A stretch of DNA of 64,000 bases from Arthonia radiata. Lineage: Eukaryota > Ascomycota > Arthoniomycetes > Arthoniales > Arthoniaceae. The notes below the pieces were generated by a model. That model worked only from the letters and a program-made list of their open reading frames with translations, was not told the origin of the DNA and made no database searches. Positions 10,391 to 20,777 of the stretch are shown here, one piece after another; the stretch's first letter is position 1, and every line of letters begins with the position of its first letter. The stretch is taken from the NCBI GenBank assembly GCA_002989075.1, contig PSQN01000017.1:2549453-2613452 (forward strand). Direction: 5' to 3'. A program made the translations under genes and the position numbers.

Positions 10391-13300
10391 TTATAATGTC
10401 AACAGTCCTCCGACTAGGAGTGCACGGCTAGCTGGAGCGTCTGAGTTGCCGAAGCTCTGCATTGGCGCCGTGAACAGCTGTGCTTCCAGGATGGATTGTT
10501 TGAGGGCGAGGCGATTGTTGGGTAGGCCTTCGAGTTGCTGTGTGTCCACCCCTTATTGGAGAACCTCCTTGTCTCCTCCAGCGACACCTAGCAGTCCACT
10601 TGCGCGCTTCACCATAGCGTCTCTCAGGCTACCACCATCCCTACTCGTTAGCCTCTCCGCAAGTTTCAAAGCCTCTTCGACTCTGGCTCGACATCCTTCC
10701 TCATCGTTGGAACAGTACGCGTCAACCGCGCGATTGAACGTCGTTGTTGCTAGCCACTCAAGTTCTTCGGTGGGATACTGATCGTTCGGCGGTGCATTGT
10801 CCGCAAGAGTCACTGCGCGATTAATGAGGACTGTCGCTTTTGCCGTCGACTCCGTAGAGCCAGAGTTGGTAGCCGTGCAGAGATGGTACAATATTCTCAA
10901 CCACCTTGCCGTGGTAGATATCGATGACGCCGGCATCTGAGAGACAATAGCCTCCAGAGTAGTCACCATAACCTGCTGCGGAGCTTCCGAAGCCAGCAGC
11001 ATCTCCGCGAGCTTCGCAAGGATATCTTTGTCGCCAGTGCCAGCCTCGTTGACCATCTTGGTGAGCGCATCCCACACCTTGAGATGTATGCACGCCTCAA
11101 AGTCATGACAAATTAGCCTGCCCCAGATGTGAGATGCTTCCGGTCCATCATTGCGAGTACTCGCGGCCATTGAGGTCTGGTCACGAGTCTGTCTGAAGCG
11201 CTCCACTTGTTGTCGAACCTTCAGGTAGAAGCGCAGCTTTGCCTGTTCATCTTGCTCTGCGCGAGCAGCCTTGATTGAGCACTGTGACAATAGACTATCG
11301 ATGACCATGCCGCGCCGCCTGATCTCCTCCGCGTCTGTGGGCTGTCTGCCTAGGGCCAGCTCTTGGAAGGTCTGACAAGCCTCCAAAAGCAGCATGATCT
11401 GTTCCGTAGCCCACTCACCATAGTTTGACAAGCAGAGGTTGTAGCTATTCCTCAGAAACCACTGCAACTCGGTATCTGTGAATTGTTGCTCGTTTGCGCT
11501 CTGTTTAGCGCTCTCAGTACGTGCCTGCGATGCAGCACCGTTGAACAGTTGACATAGCTCGGCGATGACACCTGGTTCTGCTGGGGTCGATCTTTGCAGC
11601 TCAGAGATCAGCAACCTTGCGGTGCAGCGAAGCAGCGCTGGCAGGTGAACACCGCAAGGTGCTGCATAGTTGAACTTTCGCGTAACCTCCTGCAAGGCCA
11701 TGATTGCTTGTCGACGGTCACCAGAAGCTTGAGCCTCAAGCACGCAAGCGTAAAGAAGTGTCGCATCCTTCGCAGCATGACTGCGGCAGATGCTCTGAAG
11801 CGTCGTCGCTGCGAGCGAGCTGTCCCCATCGCGAAGAGCGATCCTGTAAAGCAAGTACTGTGACAGCGCCGCTGAGCGTGTTTCGTCGGGCATTTGATTG
11901 CATACTTGGCGTGCTTTAGCAGTGGCCCCGGAAGCAAGAGCTAACGTGGCCAGCTTTCTCTGTATCTTAGCTTGGTTTAATTGGCCAGCTTGCTGGAACG
12001 TGCCATGCAGCAACAATCGACAGAGGTTCTCGGCTGCCGCAAGATGCTGTTCCGTAATCAAATAGTCCGTTTGCTTCCACAGCAGCGTCTGAATGGCATG
12101 AGTGGCTGCCGAAGTGAGTGGCTCGATGGCGGTAATGAAACGGTCCAACAAGTCTTTGATCGATTCCACTTCGAATGCTGAAGCGTCTTCAGTTGACAGC
12201 CATATTCTAGTCACTAACGCCTTCTCAGCCCATTCCTGCTGGCGATCTACAAAGAGTCGCAGCGTCAGAAGATCATCAAGCGCTCTGCAGGCAAGCTTTC
12301 GATCATGAGCTTTAAGCTTGTGGACGTAGTACAGTATCGTCTTGAAGTTTGTTGAGGTGATATGGACGGTGCGAACCATCCGATGCAGCGCTGAGTAGAA
12401 CTTGTCTGCTTCGAATGAGCCCTGCCTGGTGGCCAAGTCGAGTTGGAGGACAAGCACTGCCATTCTGTTGCCATACTCGTTCTCCATCAAGCTCAACAGG
12501 TGTCGCGCCTTGTTCTGGGCAGATTCTCTCTCGTCTTCTATGAGGGACCTCACAAGAAGATGTATGATCGACAGTCTCATTTCCCCGGCATCTGCGCTTA
12601 ATGTCTCCATGTCATGCTCTGATAGAGTCTGGTGTGCACGCTCAAGCCATTTGGCCGCTCGATAGCTGTCCCCATTCCTGTGCACAGCTTTGCCGACCTC
12701 ATAGAGTAGATCCGCCAGTGTCTCCGCAGATGCCGGCTGCATCCAATCCTTTTGTGCTTCGACTTTACTGAACATTGCTTCGGCGATCTCCAGACGACCT
12801 TGTTTCCAGGCCTGCACGATGTCAGCGAAAGTATCCGTGAGCTCCAGCACTACGACATGCGCCACGAGGCTTACTAGCATGATGCGCATCATCAAATACT
12901 CCAGTACGGATGCCCTGTGTATAGAAATAGTTTCCTGCCCGAGCCTCGAGTCAGCAGCTGAGGCATCCGTTCCATCTAGCTGCTTGTCGAGAGCGTCTGT
13001 AGTAGATGCCGCGCTGCTCAGCACACTTTGCGCGTTCTCAGTGTCATCTTGTTCTAAGCATAGCTTGGCAGCTTTGTTGGCGATCTTCAGTAGTCGAAGG
13101 TTGTTATGCGCAGTCCTGCGCGCAGCAGGCTTGACGCAGTCCAGTAGATAGAAGGCAAAGACGCGGACGAGGAGGCACGCATTGACGTTGTTGCTGTCAT
13201 CATCGCGTCGTCGCCAACGTGCTGTCAGGTTCCAGAGCTCGGTGCCCTGTTGGTCTAGCTCGCTTGCATAGTTCCCCGAGATAATCAGCCGGCCTGTTTG

Positions 13301-13548
13301 AAGGCTTGATATGTTACTGATCAGTGGAGTCAGTCAAGGATCCAGTTGAAGCCCCAAGAAGTCGCTTCGAGCGTGCATGCCTTCTGAGTTCAGCAAGCAG
13401 TGATGCATCAGCTTTGACGATACGCTCTGGCAGCTGATTTGCGAAGCCTCTCGAAGGGTCAGCTTCTATCAAGCACGGCTGAAGAGACGAACTTGCTCAA
13501 AACTTCCTTCACTACGCGCTCGTTGCCAGAATGCGTCGCCTTTGGCAT
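10391..13548 (-). CDS. ZIP4: Meiosis protein SPO22/ZIP4, TPR-rich
   Basis: A long helical protein of the SPO22/ZIP4 family, a scaffold linking synaptonemal complex assembly to crossover formation in meiosis. Model: exons 13477..13548, 13318..13433, a long exon from 13262 to about 10586, and 10391..10537, about 1,000 residues. The ATG at 13548 gives MPKATHSGNERVVKEVLSKF. Intron 1 (GTGCTT, branch GCTGAC, AATCAG) and intron 2 (GTAACA to GCAAG, 55 bp) lead to ELDQQGTELWNLTARWRR, the conserved N-terminal motif. TPR-like helices fill the body (KAVHRNGDSYRAAKWLERAH). The last intron is ambiguous: GTCGCT..ACACAG (48 bp) or GTGTCG..CGAAG (60 bp). Either one removes an in-frame TAA at 10553 and adds about 48 residues ending ALLVGGLLTL. 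Confidence 0.85.
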
Positions 13549-13879
13549 TGCCGCTTGATCCAAAGTAAATCTTCACCTTTGCATGGATGCAACTGAGAGG
13601 ATGTTCGTGAAAGCGAGCGGTGAAGATGAAGAGCCGAGGGCCACGTGAGCTCCGAAAAAATCTCCGCCAACGGATCGTCTCCTACTTTTAACATATCTTC
13701 GAGTTACAGACTGGCTTTGGTTGCTGCGATGATATACATGATCAGACTTGATAATTGTCCAGCCTGGGCTGTGCGCAAACAAAAAGGGCATCACATCAAC
13801 AGTACTGCGCCAGACGCTTCGCTAGTATGCCCACGCTATCGCTTTTGCCAACGCCCGTCTCATGCAGACCCCTGTACAA
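13549..13879. other. Short intergenic region
   Basis: Lies between the 3' end of the acuK-type gene and the start of ZIP4, both on the minus strand. A 60-codon minus-strand ORF here does not connect to ZIP4 in frame. Nothing else seen. Confidence 0.4.
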
Positions 13880-15843
13880 TCAACGCGACTTTTGGGGAGA
13901 AGAAGGAACTGGCAGAAAGTTTCCAACAATCAATGCAGGCCTGAATCATATGCTGTCAGCGGCGCACACTGATTCTGGAGGAGCAGCCTTACACTTGATG
14001 TGGATCGCGCACGACAGTGAACGAGAAGCAGCAACGGAACTGACCCTTCCCGGTCTGCGCTCTCAAGGTGCACTCCGTGAGCACGGCCTTTTGTCCAGCA
14101 TCAAAGGCAATCGTGGTGAAACGCTCCCAATAGTCGACCAGTGAGCCTTCCGTCATGATGTCCTGCAGCCTCGTTTTGCCCTATGAGGTGATTAGCTTGG
14201 GAGACCACGCTTTAGACATCTGGCGTCTACGAACATCTCGAAGTTCTTCGATACGGGAGATCTTCAACAGCTCCGCCATCTCCCGATTGCCCCGATGGAT
14301 ACCGCCAGTGCGCCTCCAGCAGCATGCAGGAATGGCCATACTCGCAAAGACACGGTCATATTCCATCAATTTCCGCTCAAACCACATCTCCACTTGCGTC
14401 AGTTGGACATCGGTCAGATTCTTGGTGCGCTCGCGAAAATTCGGCCGAAACTTGTCGAACTGCTGTGTAATGCGCTGCTTCGACGCTGGCTGAATGTGAG
14501 TACTCATCCATTCGTTGAGATTGCCCCAAGCACTGGCATAATTAAACGGTCGCAGCAACCCAGCGTCGATCTTAGCCTGAAGCAGCTTGTTCATCCGTTC
14601 CTCAGGCGGGTCAGTACCACCTGGATCAGCAGCCGTCAGATAGTAGGCTTCCTTCTTCTTTTCAGCGGAAGTGTTTGTTGGAGCTCGAGGCGTAGCTGTG
14701 CCAGGAGGTACAGGCATTTGAAGACCGTTTTGGTTCGGCGCAGGGCTAACAGCAAACATGTTGCTGTTACTCATCGCGCTCGCCATGTTGGTGGAAGCTG
14801 AAGGGTCCGAGTCTTGAGTTGTTTGTTGGTTATTGTCACCCTGGTACAAAGTTTCGTCGAGAAGGCTACTGTTCAGAAAATCATTGAGTAGATTATACTC
14901 GTTTGTGAGCTCAGAAGAATTGAACATATAGTTGGGATTAAAGGGGTTTGATAGGTCTGCAAACGGATCCTGAGCTGATGGCCAGTCGTCATAGCTCAAG
15001 TCTATGATAGCACGGTTAATTGGGGAAACGTAGGACTGCGTTTTTGGGAAACTAACTTACAGTTCTGATTCAATGATGGCAAAGGGTCGTTTGGTGCAGC
15101 CTGCCCTAGTTGAGACGTTTCGCCGGCAATTGGGCCAGGTAGAGAGGCGGATGCCACCTCGAGACTATCATCTGCTCGCCCATGTTGCTGTTGAGGTTCT
15201 GTGGTGAGACCGGTGTTCGCCGTTTCTGGCCTGTCGACTGGCACAAGATCTGTAGTACGGTCGGCTTCGAGCTTGTCGTTTTTCTTCTGTCCTTCGCGAG
15301 GCTCATCATGGCATAAATGGCCGATACTTCGTTTGATGCAGCGAGAGCATGGTCGTTGCTATGGTAGCATATGCGCTTAGCAAAAAGGAAGCACAATTGC
15401 ATTTAAAAGAGGGGTGAAAGGGCCCAGTTACCTGGTCGCAAGTCATGTGCTATCATGAGCAGAAACATCACAGTCAGCATTTTAGACGAAAGAGGTCTTC
15501 TGTGATGGTTACACAGTTGAGAGGGCCCCTACCATACCGAACGTTGACAGTAGACGCACGCTGCCGTAGTGACCGACGTTAGCGAGCCGTGCGCATTATG
15601 CAGCTGACGATACGAACCATGATTGACCTTACGCCTCTTTTTGGTCCTGCTATTCTTGTCCGAGCCCTTGCTGGTGGTACTTTTCCGAGTAGAGGATGCG
15701 TGAGGTGTGGCGCTGGACTTGCGACGCACAGGCGGAGTGGAGGGTGCAACCTTGCCGACATTCTCTGATGTCGCGGAAGAATCACGCCCGTTGCCGGGCC
15801 CTTGCGCGCTTGGCTGCGTGTGCTTTTGTGCTACGGATGACAT
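13880..15843 (-). CDS. acuK: Zinc-cluster activator of gluconeogenesis, AcuK/Ert1 family
   Basis: Zn(II)2Cys6 transcription factor; family members activate gluconeogenic genes such as PEP carboxykinase and fructose-bisphosphatase. Model: complement(join(13880..13940, 13993..14180, 14235..15001, 15061..15358, 15432..15449, 15538..15560, 15618..15843)), 526 residues, phases consistent throughout. Start MSSVAQKHTQ; a basic stretch KKRRKVNH precedes the zinc cluster CVYCQRSHMTC then PCSRCIKRSIGHLC, six cysteines with normal spacing. The C-terminal half carries the family-specific PAS-like region (ADPGGTDPPEERMNKLLQAK, FASMAIPACCWRRTG, CCFSFTVVRD, LIVGNFLPVP). The zinc cluster is encoded across four exons, including micro-exons of 23 and 18 nt; the 18-nt exon carries the third cysteine. 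The family call is firm; the exact gene within it (AcuK or a paralogue such as AcuM) is less so. Confidence 0.93.
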
Positions 15844-16198
15844 CCAAACAAACCTCTTTCTATTAATGATGAGGCTGGAAGGACCAGAGAAGCCACAGCG
15901 CTTAGCTGAGGCATGCGCGCCACCTCCGAGAGTCAACCTGCTCGGCAATCTGAAAGGCTCTCTGATTGCGGATGGGTTTGGCTTTTGTTGAATACCTGTG
16001 GTAAAACGAATCCTTGAAATTGCATGAGACTGGAGCGAGCCTGCGTTAGCCCGAGGATAGGGATGTCAAAAGGCTGGCTCATCCACAATTCGGTTGGCTA
16101 AGCCGCATTTAGTATAGTCTCCGAATGCGTTCGATCTCATCGACCACAGATGCCCGCTGTTGTTTCCCAACCACCTGACTGAGAAGACACTCAAGAAC
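15844..16198. promoter_or_regulatory. Shared promoter of acuK-type gene and PCC1
   Basis: 355 bp between two divergent start codons (15843 minus, 16199 plus). No gene or strong known site seen. Confidence 0.5.
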
Positions 16199-16744
16199 AT
16201 GGCTTGTGGGGAGAAAAAAGAATCACTTGCCTTCAAGCACAAGCTGTGAGTCTCCGCTCCTCCATCGTCTGCTTTTCTCATTAACGATGGAAACCGCAGA
16301 ACCGTTCGCTTACCGTTCCCAACCGCTCGTCTTGCTCATATTGCGCTCCGAGCGCTGGCGGTCGATGAAGAATTGTCATCTCTAGTACGACGTTCATTTT
16401 CGCTGGATGTCCAACTTAGCAATCAGCCACCGCTGTCGCAATCCGCTCCGTCCATAGACACACAGGTTTCGCCCAAAACTGGCGGAGTCCTCCGTCTTGG
16501 TGAAGGGCATCTAAGCGAGCGCAATGAGCTTCCAAAGAATGTTCTAGTCACAGAGTACTGTGCTAATACGAATCGCATGCTACGTGTATCCGTCAATGGC
16601 TTTTTCGAAAGCGTTGGGGTCATCATAGCTTCCATGCGTGAATTAGACGAGGATGTAGTCGAACACGAGTGGATAGGCGAAGGCGACGCTGACATCAATA
16701 ATTTGACGAGGGTGCAAGGGTTGCAAGAGGTTGGCGTGATTTGA
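16199..16744 (+). CDS. PCC1: KEOPS complex subunit Pcc1
   Basis: Small dimerising subunit of the KEOPS/EKC complex, which makes the universal t6A37 tRNA modification and affects telomeres and transcription. Model: join(16199..16245, 16300..16744), 163 residues. The intron has a perfect GTGAGT donor, branch CATTAAC and acceptor ACCGCAG. The protein shows the Pcc1 signatures: TVRLPFPTARLAHIALRAL, then VDEELSSLVRRSFSL, and NRMLRVSVNGFFESVGVII near the end. A loop of about 40 residues between the two halves and a short acidic tail make it longer than the yeast protein. It converges on LYS2 with 63 bp between stops. Confidence 0.92.
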
Positions 16745-16807
16745 CTCTATGCTATGCATTCCGTCCAAATTGTGCCGTGTGTGTTCAACAGGATTGACTA
16801 CGCTCAA

Positions 16808-19800
16808 TCATGACGGTCTTGCACCTCTACCGCCAACACTACTCATACTCGACACCTGATCACTAGAAAACTGCAACGCTGGGAGCGACAATTTGCCCTG
16901 TCCCTTTTCTGGCGGGGGAACGAAGCCCGTCGCCACGAGAAACGCCAAGTATCTCCCGATATCCTCCGCAGTCACGGCCATCCTCTTCGCGGGCAGCGCA
17001 GGCATATCGCTGCCTGGCCGTGTATTTGCGTCTGCCCGTAACGCTGCAAGCGAGTTTTCAATCGCGAGCTCAGGAGCCTTCGTCGAACCTGGTAAGTCCG
17101 CCATGACCCAGCTGGCTAAGGGTAGCAGGGCATGCTTCTCTCGCTTCGAAGAGTCATCGCTGGTTATCCATGCCCCCATCTGATTCCTCCAGTCCTCGTA
17201 CGATATCTCGGGAGCTTGGTATCCGTACGACTCAAGGCAGCCCAGGAATTGAGAGAACGACAGCCGTGGCTTCGCGTTGATATTTGCAAGATCTGTCGAT
17301 GAGTGCGCTGGATGCATTGACGCAGCTACGACCACAGCAGCAACCGCATCAACCGGCACCATGTTGATGGTGTTTTGCAGGTCAGGTCGGGACCCTTGTT
17401 GTATGCAAGCCTTCAGGAGCCGGATGAGGAAATCATCGGTAATCGACGCGCCGGTCTTGGAGTCGCCGAGTACGTATCCAGGCCTTACAGTCGTAGCCGC
17501 CAAGCCTCGCCTTCTGGCCTCACGCATCAGATACTCACCCGTCCATTTTGTCTGACCATAGCCGTTGCTCAAGCCACGTTTGGCCTCTTCCAGATCATCA
17601 CTCTCTGGAATACCTTGCCCTCCGGAAGTAGCGATCTGGTCGGACAGTTGCACGTAATATTCTGTGTCCACAGCACCCGTAGAGCTAATGAAGGTCAGCC
17701 TCTTCGGCTTGCCCTTCGCAGCAAGCCTGAACAGCGACATCAGGGAGAGCACGTTGGGCTCGCGAAGCTGCTGATATGTGTACAGCCAATGAACTCTGGC
17801 GCCATTTGCAATAATCATGTCTACCTTATTTTCCATGTTATTCCAGCTCTGATCATTAACTCCCAGCTTCGGGGAAGCAATGTCACCAGGTATGCACTCG
17901 AGCTGCGCTGCGAATCCATCATCCCAGAGCTGGTATGCAGCGAGCGAGCTCTTGACTCTCTCGAATGCATTGTCAGCTGTTTTTGCTCGGACCACGGCAA
18001 TGACGTTTGTACTGGGCCTCGTGCGTGTGAGAAGGCTGTGTGTAATGTAAGCACCAAGAAACCCGGTGGCTCCTGTCACAAGCACAGTGACTGGTTGATC
18101 TAGTTCGATTTTACGCGTTTTGAACTCCGATGGAAGGCTGTCTGCAAGAAGCTTCGCGTCTACAAAGTAGTGTGTGTCTTGCTTGGTGGGCGCACCTTCA
18201 GGATGACCATTGTAGTCAAGCACTCTTCCCTGAGGATCGAGAGCCCGATCGATCTCGGCAGCAAGGCCTCTTAGGGTTGGATAGTCAAATATTGATTGCA
18301 TTGGCACGTCAATGTCTCCCCAGGTCTTTCGCATCTGAAGCATGAGCCGTTGCGTAGTCAAGCTGTGAGCACCAAGATCAAAGAAAGAGTCCTCAGCGGC
18401 GATTGTCTTGGCAAACACACCATCGAGTACTGACGCCCAAATCTGCGCCAGCTTTTCTTCTGTTTTGGTTCGCGCTGCAACGTCCACAGATGGACGCCGC
18501 GGCAACGCTGTGCCAAGTTCGTCTGGGTTCGGAAAAGGCAATGCTGGCCTGTCAACCTTGCCATTCGGGTTGAGCGGCATGCGGTCCAACGGAATGATGA
18601 TGCTTGGTACAGCGTATACTGGAACTTTGGTCTTGAGGTATTCTCTGACGCCATCTCGCAATGCTGAGAACCTCCTCAACATGCCGGGCATTGATCCATC
18701 TTGATTCTCATCTTGCAGATCGCGCTCCTTCAACCACGACGGCCATCGGCTCATCTCGGGAACAATATAGCTAACAAGCATATGCTCTTCATCCTTGTCT
18801 CTTCTTGTCAGGGTGACGTTTTCACGCACGATGGGGTGGCGGGAGAGATGTGTGTCAATCTCGCCCAGCTCGATTCGGAAGCCACGGATCTTCACCTGAT
18901 TATCGATGCGGCCTGTACACTCGACATCGCCCGACTCGGTGTAATGCCCTAAGTCTCCGGAGCGGTACAGGCGATCGCGAGGCCCCCTGTAGTACTTGCG
19001 CCAGGGTTCTTCACCCGCCTCCGCGTGCTTCGGCCAGCGATCCTTGTCGACGAACCAGCTGGGTACGAATTTTTCTCGGTTGACATCGTCGAGCCCAAGG
19101 TAGCCCTCAGCAAGACCTGCAGCACGCACATAGATCTCACCTTGCTCACGCACCTTGCAGATCCGCCGTTTGTCTTGGCGATCTACTACAAGCACTTGCA
19201 CGTTATTCATGCCTTTACCGGCGGGGATGCGATCTCCGAGCTTGTTGAGAAAGTCCGGGTCTTGAGCATAAGACGGCACTGCGAAATATGACACTGCTCT
19301 CTGCGTCTCCGTTGTCCCAAACATGTTGACGACGCGAGCATTAGGAGCAAGCTCTTGCAACCGCCTGACATCTCGCTTGATGAGGACGTCCCCAACAAAG
19401 AATGCGTTTTTGAGGTCTGGGAACTGGGTCGTCGCACCACCTACCAAGATCTGACCCATGGCAGGTGTTAGGTGCGTCACTGTGGTCTTGTACTTCTTCA
19501 TCCATGCTGCAAGCTTCTCATGCTGTATGTCTTCGACTGAAGGCACATACAGCTGAGCGCCCAGGAATAGCGGGGTGAAGATATCTCTCTGGATCGGATC
19601 ATGGCTGATGCCGCTGAGCATGGTGAATCGATCATGCTCCGAGAGGCCAAATCGCTGACTCATCCAGGGGAAGTAATGAACGAGCGAAAAGTGTCTCCCA
19701 AGTACGCCTTTCGGCCTTCCTTCTGAGCCCGATGTGAAGGACAGGGTCGGATTTGAGTCTGGTCCAACTACAACATCAGGCAAAGATGCCGAGAGCTCTT

Positions 19801-20390
19801 GCACGTGGCTGAGAACGTCGTCCGTGCCTGAAGAGCTTCCGGTCACGACTCCATTGTCTTGGACGCAGAGCTGGGGGACGAAGGCTTTCAGCTGGAGATT
19901 TTGCTCTACCCATGCATTTACCGTGGGCGACAGCCCGCCTTCTTTGGCTTTAGTGATAGATACCAACGCTCTTGGTCGAGCAACGTCAAGGTAGATGATT
20001 TGGCGATCAGCAGGATAAGCGGGGTCAATCACTGCGACTCGTCAGTCGCTGAGAGCACTGTACGACTTTCACTGTCACCAACAAACCGCTGAACGTGGCC
20101 CCAGCCTTCAAAGTCCCCATAATCGCAACTACCAAATCCACATTGCGGAAAGCATATATCATGACGACATCGCCGTTGGTGATACCTTTGGAGATGAAGT
20201 GATGCCCGAGCACGTTGGAGGCATTATTGATCTGCTCGTACGTGAACTCCCTTCGTGGATCCGTCTCCACCACACATGGTCTATCGGGAAATGCTAGGGT
20301 GTTCTTATGCAGGATTTCGTGGATGGCACCATTCCAGAGTCCCCACTGCAAATCGGACGTCGGGTCCGGTCGAACATCTTCACCATCCAT
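16808..20390 (-). CDS. LYS2: L-2-aminoadipate reductase (large subunit)
   Basis: Lysine biosynthesis: ATP- and NADPH-dependent reduction of alpha-aminoadipate to the semialdehyde, via adenylation, thioester formation on a phosphopantetheine arm and reductive release. Model: complement(join(16808..20031, 20087..20390)), 1,175 residues; intron GTTTGT to GTCGCAG (55 bp) between ATFS and VIDPAYP. Domains in order: adenylation (LSFTSGSEGRPKGVLGRHFS and GISHDPIQRD, Lys2-type), carrier (FFDLGAHSLTTQ, with the serine for the arm and Ala where Gly is usual), and reductase with Rossmann motif VLVTGATGFLGAYI and the YxxxK-type YGQTKW. Yeast Lys2 has about 200 extra N-terminal residues that are absent here. 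The start at 20390 precedes the conserved PDPTSDLQW. Confidence 0.95.
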
Positions 20391-20777
20391 ACTGCCAGCA
20401 ACGCATTGACAAAAGGTAACCTCTTTTCTCACTTGCACAAATACTCGAGGTCAGTCTGCAAATATGAATGGACGTACATACACGCAGATGAGAGATGAGG
20501 TGGATTGAGATAGATCCGTGGAAAGTGAGACCAGTTGAACTTTGTTACTCATAAACTTTTTATTGTGACCAATGTTCACTCATGGTCTTGATCTTGCTCG
20601 TTTTTGGACACCTTGTCGCCAGTGGTGCGCTAAGATCGCCAGCAGCGATATTTATCGATAGGTCTCACCCAGCTCCAATATAGTCAAGTATGAGCAACCT
20701 TTTCGATCTCCTTTACAAAATTCTTCCAGCATGATCAGACTAGGAGACAGCTTTCATCAGGTGTCCACTCGCTCACA
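20391..20777. promoter_or_regulatory. Shared promoter of LYS2 and RPC2
   Basis: 387 bp between divergent starts. A CCAAT box lies at 20569-20573 on the plus strand, the classical binding site of the Hap/CBC complex. I did not find a clear TGACTCA site for the amino-acid starvation regulator. Confidence 0.5.

Noticed and set aside
10176-10781. 201-codon plus-strand ORF at the ZIP4 3' end
   Set aside because: Antisense to the last ZIP4 exons and promoter sequence; no motif.
17375-18103. 242-codon plus-strand ORF opposite LYS2
   Set aside because: Antisense of the reductase domain; no recognisable motif.
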